DNA of 64,000 nt from Planctomycetota bacterium. GTDB taxonomy: Bacteria > Planctomycetota > Planctomycetia > Pirellulales > Pirellulaceae. Position 1 is the first letter of the stretch. Every line of letters begins with the position of its first letter. Position numbers and translations under genes: made by a program. The notes beneath the pieces were generated by a model. That model saw nothing but the letters and a program-made list of their open reading frames with translations. It had not been told where the DNA came from and ran no database searches. Shown here piece after piece: positions 1 through 10,160 of the stretch. Location: positions 36,332 to 100,331 of the forward strand of contig JAQBZB010000003.1 of NCBI GenBank assembly GCA_027622275.1, read 5' to 3'.

Positions 1-1
1 G

Positions 2-175
2 TTAAGGGTTGTCGGCGAGCGATTGCAATTCATTGGCCCGCGTGGCGACCGGCCGCGTGGTGGCGGCGGACACAACGAATCAGAATACAGCGAACATGCA
101 CCGGCTAGTGTCGGTTCCGCCGACACCGGCTCCGGCGGCGGTTCCGAACCGCCGCCAGACGATATCCCCTTTTGA
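2..175 (+). CDS. ssb: Single-stranded DNA-binding protein, C-terminal end (5' truncated by window)
   Basis: Frame 2 is open from the first bases and ends with the acidic tip DDIPF followed by TGA at 173-175. This is the hallmark SSB C-terminus that docks partner replication and repair proteins. It is preceded by the end of an OB-fold (LRVVGERLQFIGPRG) and a flexible Gly/Ser/Pro linker of about 40 residues. SSB coats single-stranded DNA during replication and repair. The gene lies 42 bp upstream of rplI in the same direction, matching the common ssb-rplI-dnaB arrangement. The start is outside the window. A competing frame-3 ORF (9-218) is only a shadow. Confidence 0.88.
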   Translation, partial: LRVVGERLQFIGPRGDRPRGGGGHNESEYSEHAPASVGSADTGSGGGSEPPPDDIPF

Positions 176-217
176 ATTGAAACAGTTACGCAAACACTTC
201 CAAAGCGTGAGTAAATA

Positions 218-739
218 ATGCCCAAGACAGCTACCCGAAAGAAACCTCGTCTGAAGCGATTGCCTCGTGGTCCCCACGGCGGCGTCCAGCTTTTGCTGAT
301 TCAGTCCGTCGATCACCTTGGAAAGCAGGGTGATGTTGTCGAAGTGAAGTCCGGATACGCACATAACTACTTGCTGCCGCAAGGCCTGGCGACGTTGGCG
401 ACCGACCATCACAAACGAATGGTGGAGAAGCATAAGGCCAAACTGCACGCCATCGAGAAGTCGCGATTGGCTGATCTGGAGTCGCTGGGAGATGCGTTGA
501 GCAAACAGAGCATCACGATCGAGGCCAATGCCAACGACGAAGGCCATCTCTACGGCAGCGTCGGCGCCGCCGAGATCGTGGCGGCGTTGAGGCAAGCGGA
601 CTACACGCTGACGACGGATCAAATCCGGCTGGATGGTCCGCTCAAAGAGCTGGGACTCTACACCGTCAAAGTGCATCTTCATCAAGAGATCGAAGCAGAC
701 CTCAAGGTGTGGGTCGTGCCGACCGCCAGCGACGAGTAA
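218..739 (+). CDS. rplI: 50S ribosomal protein L9
   Basis: The 173-residue product carries the conserved L9 N-domain (QLLLIQSVDHLGKQGDVVEV, then KSGYAHNYLLPQGLA), a long helix and a C-terminal rRNA-binding domain that includes the GHLYGSV motif. L9 binds 23S rRNA near the L1 stalk and helps maintain reading frame. The protein is longer than the usual ~150 residues because about 22 basic residues (TRKKPRLKRLPRG) precede the canonical start of the L9 fold. The ATG at 218 follows the ssb stop by 42 bp. The gene sits between ssb and dnaB, so co-transcription is likely. Confidence 0.95.
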   Translation: MPKTATRKKPRLKRLPRGPHGGVQLLLIQSVDHLGKQGDVVEVKSGYAHNYLLPQGLATLATDHHKRMVEKHKAKLHAIEKSRLADLESLGDALSKQSITIEANANDEGHLYGSVGAAEIVAALRQADYTLTTDQIRLDGPLKELGLYTVKVHLHQEIEADLKVWVVPTASDE

Positions 740-844
740 CGCATCGTTCCGGCATCGTTCAACAGATTCAGACCCATGCGTTACCGTCTCGGTTCGTGTT
801 GGAAGGTGTTCGTCGTCTGATGAATCCGCCCCAGGAGGTTTGCG

Positions 845-2284
845 GTGGCTACATTCCAACGCAGCGATTCGCCGCGCGCAGCAAGGCCCGTCACGTCCGA
901 GATCCTTGATCGGCAGCCTCCGTTTAATCTTGATGCCGAAATGGGCGTCCTGGGGAGCATCATGCTCAGTCCCGACGCCTGCGACGACATCGCGTTAACG
1001 CTCCGTCACGACGACTTCTATGACGACGCCAATCGCAAGCTGTTCGAGCACATGCTCGCCATGCACGACGAAGGGCGCAAGATCGATTTGACACTGCTCG
1101 TCGAGAAGCTCAAGTCGGCCGGTGACTTCGAGCGCATCGGCGGCGCGCCCTATCTCGGCCGCGTTTTTAAGTCCGTCCCCAACGCAGCTCACGCCATCTA
1201 TTACGCGCAAATTGTGCGGGAAAAGGCGACTTATCGCGCGCTGATCGACGCCAGCACCGAGATCCTCCGCGAGGCGTACGAAGAGAATCACGAGGCCAAG
1301 CACTTGCTCAGCCAAGCCGAACAAAAAATCTTCGGCATTCTCGACAGTCGCGGCACGTCGAACGTTTCTAGTATTCGTGACATCTTGCACGATGCGATGG
1401 ATCGAATCGATGCCAGGATGAAAGGCGAACATACCGAAGGCGGCGTCGAGAGCGGTTTCACCGAACTCGATGGATTGCTGGGAGGGCTGCACAACTCGGA
1501 ATTGGTCGTACTCGCGGCTCGACCGAGCATGGGGAAGACGGCGTTCGCCATGAACATTGCGGAGAATGTTGTCCTCAAGCTGTTCGTCCCCGTGCTGTTT
1601 GTCAGCTTGGAAATGTCGTCGATCGAGTTGGCTGATCGTTTGCTCTGTTCGGCGGCACGCGTGAACGGCCATCGGTTGCGTAACGGAACCATCTCGTCGG
1701 AAGATCGGCAACGGCTCGTCCAGCAGGCGTCGGAGATCAGCCAAGCTCCTCTGTTTGTTGACGATTCGCCATCGCGCACGGTCACCGAGATCTCGGCTGC
1801 GGCTCGTCGGATTAAACGCCGCGAAGGTCGGCTGGGCTTGATCGTCGTCGACTATCTCCAGTTGATCGAACCGGACAATCAAAAGGATCCGCGTCAAGAA
1901 CAAGTTGCCAAGATCGCACGCCGACTGAAGGGTGTCGCCCGCGAACTCGACGTACCCGTCCTTTGCCTGGCACAGCTGAACCGGCAGGCTGAAGACAGCA
2001 AGGATCACCTCCCGAAACTCAGTCATCTTCGCGAATCGGGTGCCATCGAGCAGGACGCGGACGTCGTGATGTTCGTCCACCGCGAAGAGTATTATCGGCG
2101 CGGCGAAGATGCTGCCGAGGTCGCCGGCCAAGCCGAGATCATTATTGCCAAGCAACGTAACGGCCCGGTCGGCAACATCGAGCTAATCTGGCGAAAAGAC
2201 TTCACGCGTTTTGAGGACAAGGCACCCGATCGCCTGCAAGTCTTCGACAACTTCAACGCGCCGCCGGCGGACGATGACTTTTGA
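845..2284 (+). CDS. dnaB: Replicative DNA helicase DnaB
   Basis: This 479-residue protein is full length for DnaB. It has the N-terminal helical domain beginning PFNLDAEMGVLGSIML and a RecA-like helicase domain with Walker A (RPSMGKTAF) and Walker B (LIVVDYLQL). The LRESGAIEQDADVVMF segment and C-terminal arginine-rich motifs typical of the hexameric replicative helicase are also present. It unwinds DNA 5'-3' at the replication fork. The start is GTG at 845, supported by a perfect AGGAGG at 833-838 six bases upstream. It is the third gene of the ssb-rplI-dnaB unit. Confidence 0.97.
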   Translation: MATFQRSDSPRAARPVTSEILDRQPPFNLDAEMGVLGSIMLSPDACDDIALTLRHDDFYDDANRKLFEHMLAMHDEGRKIDLTLLVEKLKSAGDFERIGGAPYLGRVFKSVPNAAHAIYYAQIVREKATYRALIDASTEILREAYEENHEAKHLLSQAEQKIFGILDSRGTSNVSSIRDILHDAMDRIDARMKGEHTEGGVESGFTELDGLLGGLHNSELVVLAARPSMGKTAFAMNIAENVVLKLFVPVLFVSLEMSSIELADRLLCSAARVNGHRLRNGTISSEDRQRLVQQASEISQAPLFVDDSPSRTVTEISAAARRIKRREGRLGLIVVDYLQLIEPDNQKDPRQEQVAKIARRLKGVARELDVPVLCLAQLNRQAEDSKDHLPKLSHLRESGAIEQDADVVMFVHREEYYRRGEDAAEVAGQAEIIIAKQRNGPVGNIELIWRKDFTRFEDKAPDRLQVFDNFNAPPADDDF

Positions 2285-2364
2285 TGCAACTCGTGATCAA
2301 CTCTTATTGCAGCAGCCTCCGACGCAAGGGTGATGGTTTCTTCTTCAAGGCTGGCGAGCGGTAA
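2284..2364 (+). other. 26-codon micro-ORF overlapping the dnaB stop, weakly Cas1-like
   Basis: An ATG overlaps the dnaB stop (TGATG) and opens a 26-codon frame ending TAA at 2362-2364. The product begins MQLVINSYCSSLRRKGDGF. The pattern of a short strand, INSY/INTY and a basic LRRKGDGF segment resembles the N-terminal strand pair of some Cas1 proteins. Nothing Cas1-like follows the stop, and no repeats or other cas genes are nearby. At most it is a relic, and it may be chance. The remaining gap to the next gene (2365-2470) shows nothing recognisable. Confidence 0.2.
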
Positions 2365-2470
2365 GTCGCGTGTTCTACTGGCACCTTGGTGGGGGTGACG
2401 GTAAGCTAAGCGCCAACACGTATTTCAAGCCTTCGGGCAGTTCACGGCGCGCGGCTGCGGTAAACGCAAC

Positions 2471-5400
2471 ATGCCACGAATTTTCGACAACATTGACTTG
2501 TCACTACTTCCAGCTCTTCGCGAAACGCTGGCACTCGCGGAACGTGCGGACTTTTGCGTTGGGTATTTCAACCTTCGTGGTTGGAAGGCAATCGACGGAC
2601 TCGTCGAAGCGTGGGCTGGCGGTTCGGGGCGACAGTGCCGGCTGCTGATCGGCATGCAGCGTTTGCCGCAGGACGATTTGCGACAGGCGTACAGCCTGTT
2701 GGCCCACGAGGATCAAGTCAGCAATCAGACGGTGATTCGAGCCAAACGTGACCTGGCTCGCCGTTTTCAGGAGCAACTCAGCTTCGGGGCTCCCACGGCC
2801 AGCGACGAGGCGGGCCTGCGCCGGCTATCGGCTCAACTCAAGGCCGGCAAGGTCGTGGTGAAGCTCTACCTCCACCATCCGCTCCATGCCAAGCTCTATC
2901 TTTGCTTTCGATCCGACCCGAACAACCCCATCACTGGCTTTCTGGGATCGAGCAATCTCACGTTCGCCGGATTGTCGTGTCAGGGTGAATTGAATGTGGA
3001 CGTGCTCGACCACGACGCCACGCAAAAGCTCGCCGGTTGGTTCGAGGACCGCTGGAGCGACAAGTGGTGCATCGACATCACCAACGAACTGATTCAGGTC
3101 ATTGATGAAAGCTGGGCGCGGCCTGACGCGCCGCCGCCCCATTGGATCTACATCAAGATGGCCTACCATCTGGCCGAAGAGGCGCGGGCGGGGCTGTCCG
3201 AGTTCACCATTCCCGCCGACATGCGCTCGACGCTGCTGGAGTTTCAGTCCGCGGCGGTTCGCATTGCCGCCCGCCATTTGCAGAAGCGCGGCGGTGTCAT
3301 CCTGGGTGACGTGGTTGGTCTCGGAAAGACCCTCATGGCGACGGCGCTGGCCCGCGTCTTTCAAGACCCGCCCTATTCGCTGGAGACGCTCATCATCTGC
3401 CCCAAGAACCTGGTCGGCATGTGGGAGGATTACGCGCATCGCTACCGCTTGATTGCCAAGGTCGTTTCGATCACGCAAGCCCAGTCGATCCTTCCCGAAC
3501 TCCGTCGTTACCGCATCGTGATCATCGACGAGAGCCACAATCTGCGCAACCGCGAAGGCCGCCGCTGGGCCGTGCTTCGCGACTACCTTTCGCGAAATTC
3601 CAGCAAGTGCATCCTGCTTTCCGCGACGCCGTACAACAAAGCGTACCTCGATTTGGCGAATCAACTCCGCTTGTTCCTCAACCCCGACGACACGGTGGGC
3701 ATCCGTCCCGAAGAATACCTGCGCCGCGATTGCGACGGTCGCCCCGACGAATTCACTCGTCGCCATCAATGCCCGCTAAATTGCATCGCGGCGTTCGAAA
3801 AAAGCGAACACGCCGACGACTGGCGCGAGTTGATGCGGCTGTTCATGGTCCGCCGCACGCGCACCTTTGTGGAACGCAACTACTCGTTCACCGAATGTCC
3901 GGACTGCGCCACCGTGTTGCTGCCGACTCAGGACAACTGTTCGCAATGCGGACGAACCAAGACCACTGGCGACCGCCGCTTTCTCGTGCTCGAGGGCGGC
4001 ACTCGCTTCCATTTTCCCAAGCGTCAGCCCAAGGCCCTGAAATTCCGCATCCGCGACAAGGACCCGAACGACCAGTACGCCCGCCTGTACTCGGATGCTG
4101 TGGTGGACACCATCCGAGAACTTCATCTGCCTCGTTACGGTTTGGCGAATTACCTCAAGCCCTCGCCCGATCAGCCTCCGTCCCGCGACGAAGCGGACGT
4201 AATGCGAAATCTGTCCCGCGCCGGCAAGCGGCTCATCGGCTTCTGCCGCACGAACCTCTTCAAGCGACTTGAAAGCAGCGGTCACTCGTTTCTGCTGTCG
4301 GTGCGACGACACATCCTGCGAAACTTCATTCACCTGCAAGCGATCGAGAACGGCCTGCCGTTGCCCATCGGCACGCAGGACTCTTCGTTGTTCGACACGC
4401 GCGGCGATGATGCCGACCACGATGCCCAAACCACCGGCACGCTTCTCGAAGAAGAAAGCGGCGACACCCAAGCCGCGCCCGGGACTCGCGCCCAAGACCT
4501 CGCTGCGTTCGCGACCGATGCCGACGCCGCGTATCGCACGCTGTCGCAGGAACACCACACACTCTTCGACTGGCTGCGCCCTGACCTGTTCGTCGACGAA
4601 CTGGCCAATCACCTCCGGCAGGACGCCGAGGGGCTCTTCTCCATTCTCACCCTTGCCGGGGATTGGCAGCCGGATCGGGACAACAAGCTCGCCGAACTCC
4701 ACAAGCTACTCACGAAAAAACACCCTGGGGAAAAAGTGCTCGTGTTCTCGCAGTTCGCCGATACGGTTCGATACCTGGCCGAGCAGTTGCGCAGCCGATC
4801 CTTGAACCAACTCGGCGAAGTGACGGGCGACACGGACGACCCTTCGCGTTTCGCCCACCGCTTCAGCCCGCAAAGCAACCCGGCCCGTGGACAAGTCTCG
4901 CCCACCGACGAACTACGCGTGCTCGTCGCCACCGATGTGTTGAGCGAAGGCCAGAATCTTCAGGACGCCGCCATCGTCGTGAATTACGACTTGCCGTGGG
5001 CGATCATCCGGCTCATCCAGCGCGCCGGTCGCGTGGACCGCATCGGGCAAGCGGCCGAGCAAATCCTCTGCTATTCGTTTCTGCCGGCAGCGGGCGTCGA
5101 ACTGATCATCCACTTGCGCAGCCGCGTCCGCCAGCGCTTGCGGCAAAACGCCGAGGTTGTCGGCACCGACGAAACATTCTTCGAAGACGAACGACACGAC
5201 GGCCTGATCCACGACCTGTTCACCGAAAAGTCGGGCGTCTACGACGATCCGGTTGATGACGAAGTGGACCTTGCGTCGCGGGCTTATCAAATCTGGAAAA
5301 ACGCCACCGACGCCGACCCGACGCTCAAAAAATCATTCCTGACCTGCCGCCCGTCGTGTTCTCGACCAAATCACTCTCGGCCGTTGCGCCGCGTCCCGAA

Positions 5401-5991
5401 GGTGGCACCGCGATCCAACCGGCGTCCGGCGTCATGGTCTACGTCCGCACGGCCGATGGCAACGACGTGCTCGCCTGGGTGGACGAACAAGGCCAAACTG
5501 TCACCGAGAGCCAGCACGAAATCCTGCGCGCCGCCGCCTGTGATCCCGGCACGCCCGCCCTGCCGCGATTGACCAACCATCACACGCTCGTGGAAACGAC
5601 CGTGAAAGGGATTCAGACCGAACACGCCCAAACCGGCGGACAGCTCGGCTAGCCGACGAGCGCTCGCCGTCGCGTCTACGAACGGCTCAAGGCGTACGCG
5701 GCCGAAGTGAAGAATACCTTGTTCGACATCAAGCCCCTGCACCGGGCCGTGGACGCCATCTACGACCAGCCGTTGACCGAGCCCGCCCGCGACCTGCTGA
5801 ACCGCGAGCTGCGCACCGGCGTCACGGACGAAAAGCTGGCCGAACTCATCGTCGCCTTGCACGAAGAAGACCGCTTGTGCATCCCCAAGGAAGACGCTGC
5901 AGCACGCGAGCCGCAAATCATCTGCACCCTGGGGTTGTCGGATCAAGTAGAATATACAGTCGGAAATCAAGCCAACCAGAACGGGAGTTGA
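2471..5991 (+). pseudogene. PLD-nuclease/SNF2-type helicase, frameshifted and interrupted by TAG
   Basis: The N-terminus is a phospholipase-D-like nuclease domain (HAKLYL at residues ~139-144, then GSSNLTFAGL). It is followed by a SNF2/SF2 helicase with Walker A GDVVGLGKT (~279), DESH box (~353), SATP motif (~384), a CxxC..CxxC zinc knuckle (~475-495) and helicase-C motifs (TDVLSEGQNLQ, QRAGRVDRIGQ). Frame 2 ends at 5572. However, after an A6 run at 5327-5332 the sensible protein (IIPDLPPVVFSTKSLSAV) continues in frame 1, consistent with loss of one A. Frame 1 is then interrupted by TAG at 5650-5652 and continues to TGA at 5989. All helicase motifs lie upstream of the lesions, so the truncated 1033-residue product may retain activity. 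It pairs with the downstream methylase as a restriction/defence-like module. Confidence 0.85.
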
Positions 5992-5993
5992 CC

Positions 5994-6245
5994 ATGACCA
6001 CGCAAAACACCTACGTCGTAACCGGCACGATGTCGGACGAGCAGACGGTGGTGCTAGACGAGCCGCTGCCGATCAAAGAGGGCAGAGTGCGGCTAATCGT
6101 CGAGACGATCGGAGAACATAAACGCTCGTACTCAGAAGTCATGGCGGCGATTCGCGAGCGGCAGCGTCTCCGCGGGTATGAGCCACCGACGCGGGAAGAG
6201 GTAGACGCCTACATCCAGGCGGAACGAGATAGCTGGGGAGAATAA
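5994..6245 (+). CDS. VapB-like antitoxin of a PIN toxin pair
   Basis: This 83-residue acidic protein starts at ATG 5994, two bases after the helicase-tail stop, with GGGAG just upstream. An upstream-extended frame from 5877 has no coding character. The N-terminus (TYVVTGTMSDEQTVVLDEPLPIKEG) looks like a swapped-hairpin or AbrB-like beta segment. The C-terminal half (YSEVMAAIRERQRLRGYEPPT) is a charged helix of the kind that wraps a toxin. It ends two bases before the PIN-domain gene, the classic antitoxin-toxin order. It would neutralise the toxin and repress the operon. The family assignment rests mainly on context and size. Confidence 0.7.
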   Translation: MTTQNTYVVTGTMSDEQTVVLDEPLPIKEGRVRLIVETIGEHKRSYSEVMAAIRERQRLRGYEPPTREEVDAYIQAERDSWGE

Positions 6246-6247
6246 CT

Positions 6248-6643
6248 GTGCGAATCTATCTCGATGCGAACCCGGTGATCTACACGGTCGAGAGAATGGA
6301 GCCGTACGCAGCGATCGTCGATGCGCGACTCGCGGCTATTGGTATCGTTCGCGTGGCCAGTGATCTCACTCGCCTCGAATGCCGTGTAAAGCCCATTCAA
6401 TTAGGCAATACTGCGGTGCTTAGGGACTTCGACGAGTACTTCGCGGAAAACGTCTCCGAAATCGTTCCGCTCACGCGAGCCGTGATGGACCGCGCCACTG
6501 AGATTCGTGCCCAGTTCGGCTTCAAAACACCCGACGCGATTCACCTTGCGGCGGCGACTGCGGCAAATTGCGACGTGTTCTTGACGAACGATCACCGACT
6601 CGACCGGTTCACCGAGATTACTGTCGAAGTCATTTCCCCATAA
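6248..6643 (+). CDS. PIN-domain ribonuclease toxin, VapC-like
   Basis: A 131-residue PIN-domain protein. The expected acidic catalytic residues are visible: D6 (IYLDANPV), E44 (LTRLECRV), D96 (KTPDAIHLAAA) and D115 (FLTNDHRL). VapC-type toxins are Mg2+-dependent endoribonucleases that cleave tRNA or rRNA. The start is GTG at 6248, two bases after the antitoxin stop, so the two are translationally coupled. The pair is inserted between the helicase and the methylase of the same island. The toxin keeps all its catalytic residues and the pair has no visible lesion, unlike both flanking genes. Confidence 0.85.
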   Translation: MRIYLDANPVIYTVERMEPYAAIVDARLAAIGIVRVASDLTRLECRVKPIQLGNTAVLRDFDEYFAENVSEIVPLTRAVMDRATEIRAQFGFKTPDAIHLAAATAANCDVFLTNDHRLDRFTEITVEVISP

Positions 6644-6663
6644 ACGGATTTTTCTACCCTCCC

Positions 6664-9600
6664 ATGCCGCTTGACTTCGCCCGCACCCGCACCCTTCTTC
6701 AGCAATTCGACTTCCAACGCCTGTTCATCGAAGAGCTGGGCTGGTCGCATCCGGACAGCCGAAAGCCGGTCGCGTTTTCTGTCCGCGAAATGGACTTCAC
6801 GCGGCGCGAAATCGCGCAGCTCGCCGGCGTGTCGGTTTACGAGATCGAATCGGCTCAGCACGCAATTCCCGATGCTAAACTCCGCGCGGCCGTTCAAAAG
6901 GAAATTACCCAGCTTCGCCACGAAAACCTACTGATCTTCGTCGACCGCGAGCGGACGCAAAGCCTGTGGTACTGGGTGAAACGGCAGGACGGCAAGCTCT
7001 ATCCCCGCGACCATCTGTACTGCAAAGGTCAGCCGGGCGATTTGTTTCTCAGCAAGCTCGGCCAAATCGTGTTCGACCTCAGCGAATTCGACGCGGAGGG
7101 CAACGTCACCATCATCGAAGTCGCCGACCGGTTGCGGTCGGCGCTCGACATCGAGCAGGTCACCAAGAAATTCTTCCGCGAGTTTCAGGACCAACACGTA
7201 GCGTTCTTGGAACTGATTCGCGGCATCCGCGACGAGCGTCAGCGGCGCTGGTATGCCTTGGTGCTGCTCAACCGGCTGATGTTCATCTACTTCTTGCAGA
7301 AGAAGGGTTTTGTTGATGGCGGCAAGCTGAACTATCTCGGAGACAAGCTGGCCGAATCCAAGCAGCGCGGCAAGAATCGCTACTTCCGTGAGTTTTTGAA
7401 GACGCTGTTCTTCGAGGGCTTCGCCAAGCCGGAAGGCAAACGCTCGACCGACGCCAAGAAGTTGCTGGGCCAGATTAAATACCTCAACGGCGGTTTGTTT
7501 CTGCCGCATCATGTCGAACAGCACAACCCCAAGATCGCAGTTCCTGATGAAGCCTTCGACAACCTGTTCGCGTTGTTCGACCGATACTCGTGGAATCTGG
7601 ACGACACGCCACGCGGCCAGGACGACGAAATCAACCCCGACGTGCTGGGTTACATCTTCGAAAAGTACATCAACCAAAAAGCCTTTGGTGCCTACTACAC
7701 CCGCACCGAAATCACCGAGTACCTCTGCGAGCGCACGATCCATCGACTGATTCTGGACGCGATCAACACACCCGACGCCGTGAAGGCCCACCCCATCGCG
7801 GGCGTCAAGGTTCGGGCGTATGAGTCGCTCGGCGACCTGCTCATGGACCTGAACACCACTCTGTGCAAGCGGCTGCTGCATGAAGTCCTCCCCGGCCTCA
7901 GCCTGCTCGACCCCGCCTGCGGCTCCGGCGCGTTCCTGGTCGCGGCCATGAAGACGCTGATCAACATCTACGCCGCCGTGATCGGCAAGATTAAGTTCCT
8001 CAACGACCGCAACCTGCGCGACTGGCTCGCCAAGGTCGAACGCGACCATCCGAGCGTCAGCTACTTCATCAAGAAGCGGATCATCACCGACAACCTGTAC
8101 GGCGTGGACGTGATGGAAGAGGCGACCGAAATCGCTCGGCTGCGTCTGTTCCTGGCACTCGTCGCGTCGGCCCAGCAGGTCGATGATTTGGAGCCGCTGC
8201 CGAACATCGACTTCAACATTTTGGCTGGCAACTCGCTGATCGGGCTGATGCGCGTCAACGACGCCGACTTCGAGAAGCGGAATGCGCAGGGCAATTTGTT
8301 CCGCAAGAACTACAAGCAAGTGCTGGAAGAAAAGAACCGCTTGATCGAACTCTTCCGCCACGCGACCGAGTACGCCAAAGACCTAACCGGACTGCGCGAC
8401 AGCATCGAAACGAAGAAGCACGAAGCCTACGAGACGCTCAACGACATCCTGCTCGAAGAATTCAAATCGCTCGGCATCAAGTTTGAGCAAGCCACTTGGG
8501 ACGACAACAAGAAGGCCGCAGGCAAGCCGATCAAGCGACCGCTTAAGCCCGCCGACATCGACACCCTGCACCCGTTCCATTGGGGTTTCGAGTTCGACGA
8601 AATCCTCAACAAACGCGGCGGCTTTGACGCCATCCTCGCAAACCCTCCCTGGGAAATCCTCAAGCCCAATGGCAAAGAGTTCTTCGAGGAATACTCGGAC
8701 GTGGTCACCAAAAACAAGATGACCATCCACGAGTTCGAGAAGGAGCAATCGAAGCTGCTGGGTGATGCCGACGTGCGCGCCGCATGGCTCGATTACCTTA
8801 GCCGCTTCACTCACCAGTCAGCCTACTTCCGTTCGGCACTTGAGTACCGCAACCAGATCAGCATCGTGAACGGCAAGAAAGCCGGCAGCGACATCAACCT
8901 CTACAAGCTGTTCGTCGAACGCTGCTTCCATTTGCTGCGCCCGGGGTGGTGACTGCGGCATTGTCATCCCAAGCGGCATCTACACCGATCTTGGTGCCAA
9001 GCAACTTCGTGAGATGCTATTTGCCGAGACGCAAGTCACCGGAATCTTCGGTTTCGAGAACCGGAAAGAAATCTTTGAGGGCGTGCATCGCAGCTACAAG
9101 TTCGTCGTGCTGACGTTCGAGCGTGGCGGTTCCACCGCCAAGTTCCCCGCAGCGTTCATGCGGCTGGATGTCGCCGATCTCGAGCGGTTTCCGAGCCACG
9201 ACGACATTGAAATGCCAGTGGATCTGATTCGCCGCCTCTCTCCCGACTCGCTGTCGGTCATGGAGTTCAAGTCGGACGTGGACGTGCAAGTCGCCGAGAA
9301 AATGCTCCGCTTCCCGCTGCTCGGCGAAGAACTCGCCGACACATGGAACGTGAAGTTCTTCCGCGAGTTCGACATGACCAACGACAGTGGATTGTTCAAG
9401 GAGTCGCCTGGCAACGGCCGCTTGCCGTTGTACGAAGGAAAAATGATTCACCAGTTTGAACATCACATGGCGGAGCCAAGGTACTGGATTCTTGAAAACT
9501 CCGGTCGCGCAAGTTTGATTGGTCGAGGCACCGACGATGGTCAGCAACTTCCCTATCAGCAGTACCGCATCGGCTTCCGCGACGTCGCACGCAACACTGA

Positions 9601-10099
9601 TGGACGAACTATGATTGCATCGTTCCTGCCGTGTGAAGTCTTCACCGGCAACACGTTGATAACGTCGCTTCAGCCGACCGAGGCGACTCACCTTGTTTAC
9701 CTTACGGCGGTGCTCGACTCGTTCATCTTCGACTTCCTGATTCGCCAACGAGTCACAGCGCACTGCAACATGTTCTACGTCTATCAAATGCCCGTGCCCC
9801 GGCTGTCGTCGAGTGATGCTGCGTTCGCCCTGATCATTGACCGTGCGGCCCGTCTGATCTGCACGACGGCGGAGTTCGACGGCTTGGCGAAGGAAGCCGG
9901 TCTGAAGAGCCACCGGTAGGGAGTCACGGACGCGGTCGAGCGCGCGAAACTCCGCGCCGAACTGGACGGCCTGATCGCCCACCTCGACGGCCTGACCGAG
10001 TCCGAGTTCGCCCACATCCTGACCACCTTCCCGCTGGTCCCCGACCCCGCCAAAATCGCCGCCCAAAACGCCTGCCGCGACGCCAAGCGAGGTGTTTGA
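6664..10099 (+). pseudogene. Eco57I/PglX-like N6-adenine DNA methylase, frameshifted and interrupted by TAG
   Basis: The ATG at 6664 opens a large class-1 methylase. SAM-binding motif I is DPACGSGAFLVAA (~417) and catalytic motif IV is NPPWEI (~660), preceded by a long helical region typical of Eco57I/PglX-type enzymes. Frame 1 stops at 8952 right after CFHLLRPG. With one G removed from the GGGG at 8943-8946 the protein reads on in frame 2 (GDCGIVIPSGIYTDLGAKQLREML). Frame 2 contains a TAG at 9917-9919, after which the expected family tail resumes (ERAKLRAELDGLIAHL, then EFAHILTTFPLV) to TGA at 10097-10099. Without repair the target-recognition and C-terminal parts are lost, so modification is probably inactive. 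It pairs with the PLD-SNF2 helicase; whether the couple belongs to a named system such as class 1 DISARM is not established. Confidence 0.85.
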
Positions 10100-10160
10100 G
10101 GCCGATCGTTATCTATCGTGTAGTGCATCGAAAAGACGCTTACTAGCATTGGAGACTGCC

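Noticed and set aside
9..218. 69-codon ORF at the window start
   Set aside because: The ssb C-terminus in frame 2 (ending DDIPF) explains this stretch; the other frame is a shadow.
5320..5340. Programmed -1 frameshift at the A6 run of the helicase
   Set aside because: The slip would put a lysine codon pair over C-AAA-AAA, which is not an ideal heptamer, and a TAG interrupts the shifted frame 320 bases later. Decay or sequencing error is simpler.
6928..8361. A 477-codon minus-strand open frame
   Set aside because: Antisense to the methylase; composition follows from codon-position GC bias.
2471..10099. Assignment of the island as DISARM
   Set aside because: Only SNF2 and methylase components are similar; drmA, drmB and a separate drmC are absent and the PLD domain is fused to the helicase.
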